A stretch of DNA of 39,196 bases from Burkholderiales bacterium (GTDB taxonomy: Bacteria > Pseudomonadota > Gammaproteobacteria > Burkholderiales > Burkholderiaceae_C), in assembly GCA_947462065.1 (NCBI GenBank), contig CANHNO010000005.1, positions 1 through 39,196 on the forward strand, given 5' to 3'. The notes under the pieces are model-generated. The model had not been told where the DNA came from. It made no database searches and worked only from the letters and a program-made list of their open reading frames with translations. This document shows positions 26,407 to 38,375 of this stretch, piece by piece (position 1 is the stretch's first letter; each line of letters begins with the position of its first letter). The translations under genes were made by a program, and so were the position numbers.

Positions 26407-27044
26407 AGAGCTCCGACTCGGAGCGCGTACCAAGTTTTCCACACGGTAGTAACCCGCTCGGCCAGTTCGCTGATTGGAATACCGTCGTTGAGGATCAGAT
26501 CGTCAGCAACAGCGCATCGCTGTTCTCGCGTAGCCTGGGCGGCAATCACGGCCAGAACCGACGACTCAGCCCACCCGGGGCGCTGCACCACCCGTGCGAT
26601 CTGCGTCGCCTCGCTGCAGTCGACAACCAGCACCCGATGCACGCGCTGCAGCCACTCTGGCGACTCGACCAGCAGGGGCACATCGAACACGATGACGGGC
26701 GAATTAGCCAGCAACGCAGCCTCGCGCTCGGCGTCGACCGAGATCAAGGGATGCAGAACCGCTTCCAGCCGATGGCGAGCCGTGGGGTCGTCGAATGCCA
26801 GGTCGCGCATCCGGCGGCGATCGAGCGCGCCGTCGGCGTCGATGATGGTGTCACCGAAGGCCTCACGCAGCAAGGGGATGGCTCGCCCGCCTGCTGCGGT
26901 CAATCGCCGCGAAATCGCATCAGTGTCGACGACGCCAGCACCATGCGCTGCCAGCATGCGCGCGACCGTGCTCTTGCCGCTGCCAATGCCGCCGGTCAGA
27001 CCGATGCGCAGCGGTTCAGCGGATCGCGGTGCTGAAACAGCCAT
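26403..27044 (-). CDS. coaE: Dephospho-CoA kinase
   Basis: This enzyme catalyses the last step of coenzyme A synthesis, phosphorylating the 3'-OH of dephospho-CoA. It has 213 residues with a P-loop GGIGSGKST near 18-26, DTDAISR with the conserved Asp residues near 40-46, and the CoA-binding lid with VFDVPLLVES. It lies between pilD and zapD, as in many beta- and gammaproteobacteria; pilD ends 30 bases upstream, so it is probably co-transcribed with the pilus genes. Confidence 0.96.
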   Translation of the reverse strand: MAVSAPRSAEPLRIGLTGGIGSGKSTVARMLAAHGAGVVDTDAISRRLTAAGGRAIPLLREAFGDTIIDADGALDRRRMRDLAFDDPTARHRLEAVLHPLISVDAEREAALLANSPVIVFDVPLLVESPEWLQRVHRVLVVDCSEATQIARVVQRPGWAESSVLAVIAAQATREQRCAVADDLILNDGIPISELAERVTTVWKTWYALRVGAL

Positions 27045-27074
27045 CTGGCAGGTGCCGACGCACGCACGTGGCCA

Positions 27075-27926
27075 TCAGGCCCAGCCCAGCCAATCGAGGA
27101 TGGTGGGCGAACCAATGAACAGCACTGCCAACCCCGAGCCAGCCAGGAACGGGCCGAAGGGCACGTAGCGGCCCTCCCGCAGATTGCTGGCAAGCTTCAT
27201 GCCGATGCCGACGATCGCTCCGATCACCGACGCACCGAGCACCACGGGCAGCACCATCGACACGCCGAGCCAGGCCCCTAATGCGGCCAGCAGCTTGAAG
27301 TCGCCGTGCCCCATGCCTTCCTTGCCTGTGGCAAGCTTGAACAGCCAATACACCGACCACAGCGACAGATAACCCGCCACAGCGCCCCAGACAGCGGCGG
27401 ACAGCGGTACGGTCAAGCCAACGGCCGAGGCGATCAGGCCTCCCCACAGCAGTGGCAGCGTCAAACTGTCGGGCAGCAGCGTGGTGTCCCAGTCGATACC
27501 GGCAAGGGCCACCAGCACGGCGGCAAAAGCGCACCAGGCGAAAGTGGAAGGATGCGCTCCTAAGCGCCAGGCGAGGCCTGCAAACAGCAGTGCCGTGATG
27601 ATCTCGAAGGCCGGATAGCGCGGCGAAATGCGTGCATGGCAGGCTGAGCATTTGCCGCCCAGTCGCAGGTAACTGAACACCGGGATGTTTTCGTGCCAAG
27701 CGATCTGATGGGCGCACGAGGGGCATCGAGAGCGCGGTGCAGACAGCGTGACTTCGGCCGGCACATCGACCTTCACTCCCAGTAGGTCGCCACTGTCCAG
27801 TTTCCAGCTGCGCTCCAGCATCAAAGGCAGCCGGTGGATGACCACGTTCAGGAAACTACCAATGCACAGCCCGGCCAGAGCGAAGGTCCAGGGAGAAACC
27901 AACGCTTCGATCAACAGCGTATCCAT
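27075..27926 (-). CDS. pilD: Type IV prepilin peptidase and methyltransferase
   Basis: PilD is an inner-membrane aspartic protease that cleaves the leader of type IV prepilins and N-methylates the new N-terminus. It has 283 residues with about eight membrane segments. The cytoplasmic zinc site has CPSC and CSAC. The two catalytic aspartates fit GIDWDTTLLPD and GHGDFKL. It lies eight bases after pilC in the order pilB-pilC-pilD. It could also serve type II secretion pseudopilins. Confidence 0.96.
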   Translation of the reverse strand: MDTLLIEALVSPWTFALAGLCIGSFLNVVIHRLPLMLERSWKLDSGDLLGVKVDVPAEVTLSAPRSRCPSCAHQIAWHENIPVFSYLRLGGKCSACHARISPRYPAFEIITALLFAGLAWRLGAHPSTFAWCAFAAVLVALAGIDWDTTLLPDSLTLPLLWGGLIASAVGLTVPLSAAVWGAVAGYLSLWSVYWLFKLATGKEGMGHGDFKLLAALGAWLGVSMVLPVVLGASVIGAIVGIGMKLASNLREGRYVPFGPFLAGSGLAVLFIGSPTILDWLGWA

Positions 27927-27934
27927 CTCTGGGA

Positions 27935-29155
27935 TCAGACCACCTGGCCGAGCTTGAAGATGGGCAGGTACATCGAGACCACGATGCCGCCGATCAATGT
28001 GCCCAGGATCACGATGATGAACGGCTCCATGAGGCTGGACAGTCCTTTCACCGCTTCATCGACTTCGTCCTCGTAGAACTCGGCGGCCTTGCCCAGCATG
28101 GCGTCCAGCGAGCCGGACTCCTCACCGATCGAACACATCTGCAGCACCATGTTCGGAAACACGCCGGTGGTCTGCATGGAGGTGGTCAGCGAAGCGCCGG
28201 TGGACACGTCCTTCTGGATTTGCTCTGTGGCTTCGGCGAACACGGCGTTGCCTGAAGCGCCACCGACTGAATCAAGCGCCTCGACCAGCGGCACTCCCGC
28301 GGCAAACATGGTGGACAGCGTGCGCGTCCATCGCGCCACCGCCGATTTGTTGACCAACTCGCCAAACACCGGCACCTTCAGCAGCAGGCGGTCCATGGCC
28401 TTTTGCATCTTCTCGGAGCGCTTCCACGACTCCAGGAAAAAGTAAGTGCCGCCACCGATAAAGCCGAAGATTGCCCACCAGTACTTGACGAAGAACTCCG
28501 ACATCCCGATCACCAAGAGCGTCGGTGCCGGCAAATCAGCGCCAAACGAGGTGAACACGTCCTTGAATGCCGGGATTACGAAGATCATGATCACCGCCAG
28601 CACCACGAAAGCCACCACCAGCACGGCGATCGGGTAGATCAAGGCCGACTTGATCTTGTTCTTGATCGCCATTGTCTTTTCCTGGTAGATGGCCAGACGA
28701 TCCAGCAGTGCTTCCAGGATACCGCCCGCTTCGCCGGCTTCGACGAGGTTGCAGTACAGCGCATCGAAGTGCAGCGGGTGTTTGCGGAACGCGGCCGACA
28801 GGCTCGTACCGGTCTCGACATCGGAGCGAATGTCGGTCAGCAGGCGGGTCAATCTCGGGTTTGGGCTCCCACGCGCCACGATGTCGAACGACTGGATCAG
28901 CGGCACACCGGCGCGCATCATCGTGGACAACTGGCGGGTGAAGATGGCGATGTCTTTTTGCTTGATCGCTCGGCCGCCGCTGACGCGGCGCTTCTTGACC
29001 TTGGTGATAAGGATGCCCTGGCGGCGCAGACTGGCATTGACCATGGCCTCGCCGCCGGCGCGCATCTCACCTCGAACGATCTTGCCGTTCTTGTCCTTGC
29101 CTTCGTACTCGAAAACAATTTCTTTGACGCGTGTTGCGGCCACTGCAGTCGCCAT
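27935..29155 (-). CDS. pilC: Type IV pilus inner-membrane platform protein
   Basis: PilC is the rotating inner-membrane core of the type IV pilus machine that couples the PilB motor to pilin insertion. It has 406 residues: two GspF-type domains (about 70-195 and 275-400) and three membrane segments (around ALIYPIAVLVVAFVVLAVIM, IFGFIGGGTYFFL and the C-terminal IVILGTLIGGIVVSMYL). It ends FKLGQVV. The usual partners are on both sides (pilB 67 bases upstream, pilD eight bases downstream). Confidence 0.96.
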   Translation of the reverse strand: MATAVAATRVKEIVFEYEGKDKNGKIVRGEMRAGGEAMVNASLRRQGILITKVKKRRVSGGRAIKQKDIAIFTRQLSTMMRAGVPLIQSFDIVARGSPNPRLTRLLTDIRSDVETGTSLSAAFRKHPLHFDALYCNLVEAGEAGGILEALLDRLAIYQEKTMAIKNKIKSALIYPIAVLVVAFVVLAVIMIFVIPAFKDVFTSFGADLPAPTLLVIGMSEFFVKYWWAIFGFIGGGTYFFLESWKRSEKMQKAMDRLLLKVPVFGELVNKSAVARWTRTLSTMFAAGVPLVEALDSVGGASGNAVFAEATEQIQKDVSTGASLTTSMQTTGVFPNMVLQMCSIGEESGSLDAMLGKAAEFYEDEVDEAVKGLSSLMEPFIIVILGTLIGGIVVSMYLPIFKLGQVV

Positions 29156-29222
29156 GGTTCCTCCGGAACTCTCAATCCATCAACATGCTTATCGGCAGGA
29201 TTGTGGAGTTATTCATCGGTAA

Positions 29223-30941
29223 TCACTCGTTCGTGCACGCGATCACTTCTTCCAGCGTCGTCACGCCTGCCCGAACCTTGACCAGGCCGGACTGCCGCAG
29301 GTCGCGCACCCCCTCGCGTTGGGCCTGCTCGGCAATGTCGACGGCTGTGCCTTCCGTCAGGATGATCCGTTGGATCTCTTCAGTGATGGGCATCACTTGG
29401 TAAATGCCGACACGGCCCCGGTAGCCGTTTGAGCAAGCCGAGCAGCCCACCGCTCGGTACGGCTTCCAGTTGCCGTTCAGGTCAGCCTCGGCGAATCCCG
29501 CCTTGATCAGGGCTTCTCTGGGGTATTCGGCCGGTGCCTTGCAACTCTCGCAGAGCTTGCGTGCCAACCTCTGTGCGGTGATGAGCAGCACGCTGGACGC
29601 GATGTTGAATGGCGCCACCCCCATGTTCAGCATGCGTGTCAGCGTGGTCGGCGCGTCATTGGTGTGCAGAGTCGACATCACCATGTGGCCGGTTTGCGCT
29701 GCCTTGATGGCGATGTCGGCGGTTTCCAGATCACGGATCTCGCCGACCATGATGATGTCCGGATCCTGGCGCAGGAAGGACTTCAACGCCACGGCGAAGT
29801 TCAGCCCCGCCTTGTCGTTCACATTGACCTGGTTGATGCCTGGGAGGTTGATTTCAGCCGGGTCTTCCACGGTCGAGATGTTGACGCCTGGCTGATTCAG
29901 GATGTTCAAGCACGTGTACAGCGACACCGTCTTGCCAGAACCGGTCGGGCCGGTCACCAGAACCATGCCGTAGGGCCGCTGAATGCAATGCAACAGGCGG
30001 TCGCGTTCGATCTTCTCGTAGCCCAGCGCCTCGATACCCAACTTGGCGCTGGACGCATCCAGGATCCGGATCACGATCTTTTCGCCGAACAGCGTCGGCA
30101 AGGTACTGACGCGGAAATCGATGGCCTTGCTACCGAACTTCAGCTTCATCCGGCCATCTTGTGGGACGCGCTTTTCGGCGATGTCCAGCCGCGAGATCAC
30201 CTTGATGCGCGACGACAGCTTGTCCTTGATGGCAATCGGCGGCTGTGTGATCTCGCGCAATTCGCCATCGACCCGGAAACGAACCCGGTAGTGGTACTCG
30301 TAAGGCTCGAAATGCAGGTCAGAAGCGCGCGCGTTGATCGCGTCGATCAACATCTTCTGCAGGAAGCGCACCACCGGCGCATCCTCGACATCCGGCGTGG
30401 CTTCGGCAGTCTCTTGAGAGGTGACATCGTCGGTGACGTCGAACTCGAAGTCACCGGAGGCCATCGACTCCAGGGTTTCTGTTGCACTGGTGCTGCTGGT
30501 TTCAACGATCTTCGACAGCTTGTCGTGCTCGACGATGACCCACTCAGGTGTCAGCTGTGTCGCGAACTTGATACGCTCAACCGCCTCCTGGTCGGTGGGG
30601 TCGGCGCCACCGATGAACAGACGCCCACCGCGCTTGCCCAGCACGACGATCTGATACTGCGACGCCAGCTTGGTGTCGATGATGTTGCGTGGCAGTTTCT
30701 GCGCGTCGACCGCATTCAGGTCCAGCAACGGCAGCGCGAGCGCAGAAGACAGCGTGTGAGCCAGATCGGCTGGGGATACCGCACCCGAAGCAATCACAGA
30801 CGCGACAAAACTGATTTTCTTGTCGCGGGCTGACTTGACCAAGCCCTCTGCCGTTTTCTCGTTCAGCTTGCCTGCATGGACAAGAACCCGCGCAACGCCA
30901 GACAAGGCGGATTGAGGCGCTTCAGCGAGGGTGTCTGCCAT
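29223..30941 (-). CDS. pilB: Type IV pilus assembly ATPase
   Basis: PilB is the hexameric motor that drives pilus extension. It has 572 residues. An N-terminal MshEN-like domain (about 1-150) may bind cyclic di-GMP. The ATPase core has Walker A GPTGSGKT, the Asp box, Walker B IIMVGEIRD and a His box around TGHMVMSTLHTNDA. A tetracysteine zinc site is formed by CESC and CSAC near the C-terminus. It is first in pilB-pilC-pilD-coaE-zapD-yacG. The ribosome binding site is weak. Confidence 0.97.
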   Translation of the reverse strand: MADTLAEAPQSALSGVARVLVHAGKLNEKTAEGLVKSARDKKISFVASVIASGAVSPADLAHTLSSALALPLLDLNAVDAQKLPRNIIDTKLASQYQIVVLGKRGGRLFIGGADPTDQEAVERIKFATQLTPEWVIVEHDKLSKIVETSSTSATETLESMASGDFEFDVTDDVTSQETAEATPDVEDAPVVRFLQKMLIDAINARASDLHFEPYEYHYRVRFRVDGELREITQPPIAIKDKLSSRIKVISRLDIAEKRVPQDGRMKLKFGSKAIDFRVSTLPTLFGEKIVIRILDASSAKLGIEALGYEKIERDRLLHCIQRPYGMVLVTGPTGSGKTVSLYTCLNILNQPGVNISTVEDPAEINLPGINQVNVNDKAGLNFAVALKSFLRQDPDIIMVGEIRDLETADIAIKAAQTGHMVMSTLHTNDAPTTLTRMLNMGVAPFNIASSVLLITAQRLARKLCESCKAPAEYPREALIKAGFAEADLNGNWKPYRAVGCSACSNGYRGRVGIYQVMPITEEIQRIILTEGTAVDIAEQAQREGVRDLRQSGLVKVRAGVTTLEEVIACTNE

Positions 30942-31015
30942 TCAGTGCCCGGTGGTCAAACGATCAACTGACAAATGGGCTTCGTTGAACGAGGCACAGC
31001 CCATGACCCAGAAAC

Positions 31016-31092
31016 TGGTCGGGGTGAGAGGATTCGAACCTCCGGCCTCTACGTCCCGAACGTAGCGCTCTACCAGGCTAAGCTACACCCCG
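31016..31092 (-). tRNA. tRNA-Pro (anticodon CGG)
   Basis: The minus strand folds as a complete cloverleaf: acceptor CGGGGTG/CACCCCG, D-arm with GCCTGGTAGAGC, anticodon stem CTACG/CGTAG with loop TTCGGGA (anticodon at 31058-31056), T-arm with GGTTCGAATCC, discriminator A and an encoded CCA. It lies between ispB and pilB on the same strand. Confidence 0.97.
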
Positions 31093-31127
31093 AATTCCTG
31101 TGTCTCAAGTGTTTTGTCGCGGAAATC

Positions 31128-32123
31128 TCAGGATGAGCGGTCGAGTGAACGTGTGCACAAGTTTATCAGAGCGTCCCGATAAACCGACGGGCGTAAAGCC
31201 TCCAGGCTTTGTTGCGCCAGATCGATTTGTTCACGAGCGGCATCGCGTGTCGCGTCGATCGATCCGGTGCGGCGCACGACGTCAATGACCTCTGGCAGTC
31301 GCGCGACCTCGCCATTGAGGATCGCCTCTCTGATCAGTTGCCGCTCCGAGGTGCTGCCGCGTTCCATGGCGAGCAGCAGAGGCAGGGTGGGTTTGCCTTC
31401 GCGCAAGTCGTCCCCGACGTTCTTGCCCAGTTCGGCGGTGGTTCCCTCGTAGTCAAGCAAATCGTCGATCAGTTGGAACGCCGTACCCAACGATCGGCCG
31501 TAATCAGCGCAGGCCTCCTCAATCTCCGGCGGCGCTTCGGCCAGCACTGCCCCGAGTCGCGCGCTTGCCTCGAACAATTTGGCGGTCTTGAAGCGGATGA
31601 CTTTGAGGTAATCGCTGACGTGCACGTCCGGATCGTGCATGTTCATCAACTGCAACACTTCGCCCTCTGCAATGACATTGGTTGCGTCGGACAGAACCTG
31701 CAAAACGCGCATGCGGTTCACCGACACCATCATCTGGAAAGCGCGAGAGTAGACGAAGTCGCCTACCAGGATGCTGGCTGCGTTGCCGAAGAGCGCGTTG
31801 GTAGTTTTTTTCCCTCGACGCAGTTCGGATTCGTCGACCACGTCGTCGTGTAGTAGGGTGGCGGTGTGGATGAACTCGACCGTCGCTGCCAACTCGAACC
31901 GTTCTGGGCCGCGGAAACCGAGCGCGTTTGAAAACAACAGCACAAGCAACGGGCGGACTCGTTTGCCGCCCGCCCCAGTGATGTAGCCGGCAATCTGATT
32001 GACGAGCGCGACCTGCGAGGCCAAGCGCTGGGTGATGACCGCATCGACCTCCTGTAACTCCGCTTCCATAAGCCTCGGGGCTGCGGAGACGTCATCGGTG
32101 TATGCGTTAGGTTCGGCGCGCAC
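31128..32123 (-). CDS. ispB: Octaprenyl diphosphate synthase
   Basis: This trans-polyprenyl diphosphate synthase makes the C40 side chain of ubiquinone-8. It has 331 residues with the first aspartate-rich motif DDVVD at 93-97 and the second DDLLD at 220-224, plus the GKRVRP substrate motif near 53-58. The start is a GTG at 32123 with AAAGG five bases upstream. It is divergent from rplU, the usual order. A TATAAT-like box on the minus strand at 32155-32150 may be its -10. Confidence 0.95.
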   Translation of the reverse strand: MRAEPNAYTDDVSAAPRLMEAELQEVDAVITQRLASQVALVNQIAGYITGAGGKRVRPLLVLLFSNALGFRGPERFELAATVEFIHTATLLHDDVVDESELRRGKKTTNALFGNAASILVGDFVYSRAFQMMVSVNRMRVLQVLSDATNVIAEGEVLQLMNMHDPDVHVSDYLKVIRFKTAKLFEASARLGAVLAEAPPEIEEACADYGRSLGTAFQLIDDLLDYEGTTAELGKNVGDDLREGKPTLPLLLAMERGSTSERQLIREAILNGEVARLPEVIDVVRRTGSIDATRDAAREQIDLAQQSLEALRPSVYRDALINLCTRSLDRSS

Positions 32124-32215
32124 GCTGGCCTTTGTCGGAAAAGAGACGAATTATAGAAATGAGGTGGACGCGCAGGAGGCTGCGTTTGCCCGCGCCTGTC
32201 GATTCCAGCGCAAGC

Positions 32216-32229
32216 GCCTGAATTCAGGC
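32216..32229. repeat. 14-bp perfect palindrome in the ispB-rplU intergenic region
   Basis: GCCTGAATTCAGGC is fully self-complementary and lies two bases before a TAGAAT box that could be the -10 of rplU. It could be an operator or a small hairpin; no known regulator is suggested. Confidence 0.35.
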
Positions 32230-32304
32230 TAGAATCAATGGCTACGCCAGATGCGGGTAACGCACGGCTGGCACGCAACAAAGAATCCAATCGAAAGGAC
32301 TGAA

Positions 32305-32616
32305 ATGTACGCAGTCATCAAAACCGGCGGTAAGCAGTACCGGGTCGTTGCAGGCGAAAAGCTTAAGGTCGAGCAGCTCGTCGCAGAGGTCGGCCAGCAA
32401 ATCACCATCGATCAGGTGCTGGCCGTAGGTAGCGGCGCGGACATGAAAGTTGGAAGCCCACTAGTCTCTGGTGCGACCGTTGTCGCCACCGTGCTGGCTC
32501 AGGGGCGTCACGATAAGGTTCGCATCTTCAAGATGCGTCGCCGCAAGCACTACCAGAAGCGCCAAGGCCATCGGCAGGCCTTCACCGAAATCCAGATCAG
32601 CGCCGTCAACGCCTGA
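32305..32616 (+). CDS. rplU: Ribosomal protein bL21
   Basis: This is a large-subunit ribosomal protein of 103 residues that binds 23S rRNA. It starts [14 protein letters not shown] and ends with the [18 protein letters not shown] signature. The ATG at 32305 has GAAAGGA upstream; the longer frame from 32251 adds an unrelated leader. It is the first gene of the rplU-rpmA-obgE-proB group. Confidence 0.99.
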   Translation: MYAVIKTGGKQYRVVAGEKLKVEQLVAEVGQQITIDQVLAVGSGADMKVGSPLVSGATVVATVLAQGRHDKVRIFKMRRRKHYQKRQGHRQAFTEIQISAVNA

Positions 32617-32649
32617 GCTTCGTTGCTATAGTTTTTTGAGGATTTAGTC

Positions 32650-32907
32650 ATGGCACAGAAAAAAGGCGGCGGTTCCACTCGCAACGGGCGCGACTCGCAG
32701 CCCAAGATGCTCGGCGTCAAGGCCTTCGGCGGTCAGTCTATTCCCGCCGGCTCCATCATCGTTCGTCAGCGCGGAACTCAGTTCCACCCTGGAACAAATG
32801 TGGGTGTCGGCAAGGATCACACGCTGTTTGCGCTTACCGACGGTGAGGTGGTTTTCGCTGTCAAAGGCGCGCGGAATCGGCGCACGGTGAGCATCAAGTC
32901 GCACTGA
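32650..32907 (+). CDS. rpmA: Ribosomal protein bL27
   Basis: This is a large-subunit ribosomal protein of 85 residues whose N-terminus reaches the peptidyl transferase centre. It starts [16 protein letters not shown], the family form that needs no leader cleavage, and has [15 protein letters not shown]. It lies 33 bases after rplU. Confidence 0.99.
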   Translation: MAQKKGGGSTRNGRDSQPKMLGVKAFGGQSIPAGSIIVRQRGTQFHPGTNVGVGKDHTLFALTDGEVVFAVKGARNRRTVSIKSH

Positions 32908-32931
32908 GAGCGGCGATGACGGACTTACGCG

Positions 32932-32953
32932 AGCCCCGGTTTGCCGGGGCTTT
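32932..32953 (+). terminator. Attenuator-type terminator after rpmA
   Basis: A perfect 7-bp stem GCCCCGG/CCGGGGC with a TTTG loop is followed by TTTCGCATTT. The short T-run suggests partial termination between rpmA and obgE, lowering the level of obgE-proB relative to the ribosomal genes. Confidence 0.65.
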
Positions 32954-33029
32954 CGCATTTATGGTCTGCCGTTTAACGTCGATCTTGTCTGAATCCGCCA
33001 GCCTTGTATTTCGACTCAACAGTCCCTGA

Positions 33030-35221
<2,192 letters not shown>

Positions 35222-35272
35222 AGTATTAATTTAGTCTTCTGAAAATTACATTTAACCCCGTTTTAAGGTATA

Positions 35273-35869
35273 TCAGCGAGTATTTTTTTGATGCTTTGGA
35301 GGGGCATCATCCGCGACTTTCGGCAAGTGCCCCTTGGCATCGTCGGGTAGATCGGGTGAAGGCAACTCACCTCTCGCAAGGCGATTGGATTGTGCTGGCC
35401 GTGGCAGGAAGCGCGACAGTTCCGTGAGCGCGTGCTGGTACACATCGCGCTTGAAGTCGATCACCACATCCAGCGGTATCCAGTACTCGTTCCAGCGCCA
35501 CGCATCAAACTCTGGGTGGCTGGTCGCGCGCAAGTTCATGTCGCTATCGCGACCAGTCAGTTGGAGCAAGAACCAGATCTGTTTTTGCCCGCGATAGTGT
35601 CCGCGCGCTTCCCGGCGTATGAACCGATCAGGCACCTCATAGCGTAGCCAATCCCGGGTGCGGGCGAGGATGCGGACATGGTCCGTTGTCAGCCCCACTT
35701 CTTCGTGGAGCTCTCGGTACATCGCCTGCTCAGGCGTTTCACCGTGTTTGATTCCTCCCTGCGGGAACTGCCAAGAGTGAGTCCGGAGCCGTTTGCCCCA
35801 GAACACTTGGTTCCTCTGATTGAGCAGGACGATGCCGACGTTGGGTCTGAACCCCTCACGGTCGAGCAT
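35273..35869 (-). CDS. rppH: RNA pyrophosphohydrolase (Nudix)
   Basis: RppH removes pyrophosphate from the 5' end of mRNAs and so starts their decay. It has 198 residues. The Nudix box [23 protein letters not shown] (about 38-60) has the full G-x5-E-x7-REUxEE pattern. The C-terminal 40 residues (Pro/Asp/Lys-rich) extend beyond E. coli RppH (176), as is usual in betaproteobacteria. The ATG at 35869 is chosen because the family begins [13 protein letters not shown]; the frame from 35980 runs into the divergent promoter. It is divergent from proS. Confidence 0.95.
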   Translation of the reverse strand: MLDREGFRPNVGIVLLNQRNQVFWGKRLRTHSWQFPQGGIKHGETPEQAMYRELHEEVGLTTDHVRILARTRDWLRYEVPDRFIRREARGHYRGQKQIWFLLQLTGRDSDMNLRATSHPEFDAWRWNEYWIPLDVVIDFKRDVYQHALTELSRFLPRPAQSNRLARGELPSPDLPDDAKGHLPKVADDAPPKHQKNTR

Positions 35870-36008
35870 AATGAACCCCAAATCTGTAATTGATTTGATT
35901 ATTGCACCGCGCCGGCAATATGCAAACTCCCTGTCTGCCGGTTGTCTAACGACCGATCCGTTGGGCGGTGCCCATCTCACACTTCATACAGCCCATGTGG
36001 CCCCACTG

Positions 36009-37754
36009 ATGAAAGCGTCTCAGTTCTTCATTTCCACCTTGCGAGAGGCGCCCGCAGACGCCGAAGTGGTCAGTCACAAACTGATGCTTCGTGCGGGCTT
36101 CATCAAACGTCTGAGTGCGGGCATCTACAGCTACATGCCGATGGGGCTGCGGGTCATTCGCAAGGTGGAAGCTATCGTTCGCGAGGAAATGAACCGGGCC
36201 GGTGCGATCGAACTGCTGATGCCACTGGTTCAACCTGCTGAGCTCTGGCAGGAGACCGGACGCTTCGACAAGATGGGCGCCGAATTGATGCGGGTGAAGG
36301 ATCGCCACGACCGAGATTTCATCATCCAGCCTACCAGCGAAGAAGTGATCACTGACATCGCACGTCAGGAATTGCGGAGTTACCGCGCACTACCCAAGAA
36401 TTTCTATCACATCCAGACCAAGTTCCGCGACGAGCGTCGGCCGCGCTTCGGCGTGATGCGAGGTCGCGAATTCACGATGAAGGACGCCTACTCCTTCGAC
36501 CGTGACGTCGAGTCGGCTGGAAAGAGCTACGACGCGATGTATGCCGCTTACCAGCGCATCTTTGAGCGCTTGGGCCTGACCTACCGCGCTGTATCTGCTG
36601 ATACCGGCGCCATCGGGGGTGATCGGTCGCATGAATTCCAGGTGATCGCCGACACGGGTGAGGACGCGCTTGCCTACTGCGCTACTTCGGGCTACGCGGC
36701 CAATGTCGAACTGGCCGAAGCGCTGCCGTTGATCGCACAGCGCGACGCCGCGACACAAACACTGGTCAAGATCTCGACGCCGCGTAAATCAACCTGCGAA
36801 GACGTGGCGGCCTTGCTCGGCGTGCCGCTGTCGTCGACGGTGAAGTCGCTGGTGCTCGCCACCGACGAGGAACTGGCCAACGACTCTGGCACGTGCACCA
36901 CGATCTGGTTGCTACTGGTGCGTGGCGATCACAGCCTGAACGAAGTCAAGGCAGGCAAGTTGCCGGGTTTGAAGGCAGGGCACCGCTTTGCCACCGCTGC
37001 GGAGATTGCGGAGTACTTCGGCTGCAAGCCCGGTTATCTGGGGCCGGTGGGTGTGAAAGTTCCCGTGAAGGTCATTGCCGACCGCACTGTGGCGGCGATG
37101 AGTGACTTCGTCTGTGGCGCCAACGAGGAGGATTTCCACCTGACCGGCGTCAATTGGGGCCGCGACTTGCCTGAGCCAGACCTGGTTGCTGATTTGAGAA
37201 ATGTCCTCGCCGGTGACCCATCGCCAGACGGGCAGGGTGTGCTGTCGATCCAGCGCGGTATCGAGGTTGGTCACGTGTTTTTCCTCGGCACGAAGTACAG
37301 CGAGGCCATGAAGGCGACCTATCTCGACGAAGCCGGCAAACCCCGACTGATGGAGATGGGCTGCTACGGCATCGGCGTCACCCGGATCCTGGGCGCGGCC
37401 GTCGAGCAACGCCATGACGAGCGCGGGATGATTTGGCCGGCGGCCATTGCGCCCTTCGCCGTGGTGATCTGCCCGGTCGGCTACGACCGGTTCCCCGAGG
37501 TGAAAGCTGCGGCGCTGGACTTGTACGCGTCGCTTGAGCAAGCGGGTATCGATGTGATCCTCGACGATCGCGGAGAGCGCCCAGGCGCGATGTTTGCCGA
37601 CTGGGAACTGATCGGGGTGCCGCACCGGGTGGCCATTGGCGAGCGCAGCCTGAAGGAAGGCAATGTCGAATACCAGGCCCGGCACGACACGAACTCGACC
37701 GCCGTTCGTCTGGACGACGTGGTGGCGCTGCTGCAGAGCAAGCTGGCGTCATGA
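36009..37754 (+). CDS. proS: Prolyl-tRNA synthetase
   Basis: This is a class II synthetase that charges tRNA-Pro. It has 581 residues (E. coli 572). The catalytic core has motif 2 around [21 protein letters not shown] and motif 3 around [13 protein letters not shown]. The editing domain inserted near 220-400 includes [16 protein letters not shown]. The C-terminal anticodon-binding domain ends at ALLQSKLAS. The ATG at 36009 starts the family-standard MKASQFF; the frame from 35820 overlaps rppH. The tRNA-Pro it serves is at 31016-31092. Confidence 0.98.
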   Translation: MKASQFFISTLREAPADAEVVSHKLMLRAGFIKRLSAGIYSYMPMGLRVIRKVEAIVREEMNRAGAIELLMPLVQPAELWQETGRFDKMGAELMRVKDRHDRDFIIQPTSEEVITDIARQELRSYRALPKNFYHIQTKFRDERRPRFGVMRGREFTMKDAYSFDRDVESAGKSYDAMYAAYQRIFERLGLTYRAVSADTGAIGGDRSHEFQVIADTGEDALAYCATSGYAANVELAEALPLIAQRDAATQTLVKISTPRKSTCEDVAALLGVPLSSTVKSLVLATDEELANDSGTCTTIWLLLVRGDHSLNEVKAGKLPGLKAGHRFATAAEIAEYFGCKPGYLGPVGVKVPVKVIADRTVAAMSDFVCGANEEDFHLTGVNWGRDLPEPDLVADLRNVLAGDPSPDGQGVLSIQRGIEVGHVFFLGTKYSEAMKATYLDEAGKPRLMEMGCYGIGVTRILGAAVEQRHDERGMIWPAAIAPFAVVICPVGYDRFPEVKAAALDLYASLEQAGIDVILDDRGERPGAMFADWELIGVPHRVAIGERSLKEGNVEYQARHDTNSTAVRLDDVVALLQSKLAS

Positions 37755-38365
37755 CATTCAAGCGCCGCCATCTGCTGTTAGCGGGTCTGGCCGGCGCCGT
37801 CCCTTGGCCCGCGGCGCATGCCGGCGGACAGGTTGAGGAGCCCCTGGCCGATGCGGTGCGATCGGCGCTATCGGCTGCAGTGCATGATGCTGCACCGCCC
37901 ACCCCCCACTTCGACACCACCGAACAAAGGCTCGCCTACCTCCGTTGGCTGGGCGCGGCGAGCGATCGCCTCAAGGCACGCACGCCGCATTACGACGCCC
38001 GCATCGAGTTCCTGCAGACCGTCTGGTACGAAAGCAAGCGCAAGGGGCTGGATCCGTCACTGGTGCTGGCACTTATCCAGGTCGAAAGCGGTTTTCGAAA
38101 GTACGCCGTCAGCCGCGTTGGAGCGCGTGGCTACATGCAGGTGATGCCGTTCTGGGCACGATTGATTGGGGATGGCGACGTGAGTCGGTTGTTTCACATG
38201 CAGACCAACCTCCGGTTCGGCTGCGTTATCCTGAGGCATTACCTCGACACTGAACGCGGCGATCAGTTCCTGGCGCTCGGCCGCTACAACGGCAGCCGAG
38301 GCCAAGCCAAGTACCCCAACATGGTGTTCGGTGCTCGCAGACAGTGGGGTGTGGGCCTGGCCTGA
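37751..38365 (+). CDS. Lytic murein transglycosylase, SLT/MltE-like
   Basis: This is a periplasmic peptidoglycan-cleaving enzyme of 204 residues. An N-terminal signal (about 1-24) contains [12 protein letters not shown] and ends in AHA; the twin arginine makes Tat export possible but Sec is equally likely. The SLT domain has catalytic Glu112 in IQVESGF, followed by [11 protein letters not shown], with Tyr in place of the usual Leu or Met. The ATG overlaps the proS stop (ATGA), so it is translationally coupled to proS. It lacks a LysM or other wall-binding domain. Confidence 0.9.
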   Translation: MTFKRRHLLLAGLAGAVPWPAAHAGGQVEEPLADAVRSALSAAVHDAAPPTPHFDTTEQRLAYLRWLGAASDRLKARTPHYDARIEFLQTVWYESKRKGLDPSLVLALIQVESGFRKYAVSRVGARGYMQVMPFWARLIGDGDVSRLFHMQTNLRFGCVILRHYLDTERGDQFLALGRYNGSRGQAKYPNMVFGARRQWGVGLA

Positions 38366-38375
38366 TCAGGCTTGA

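Noticed and set aside
29664..30833. A plus-strand frame of 389 codons opposite pilB
   Set aside because: PilB has intact Walker motifs and zinc cysteines; the antisense frame has no recognisable features.
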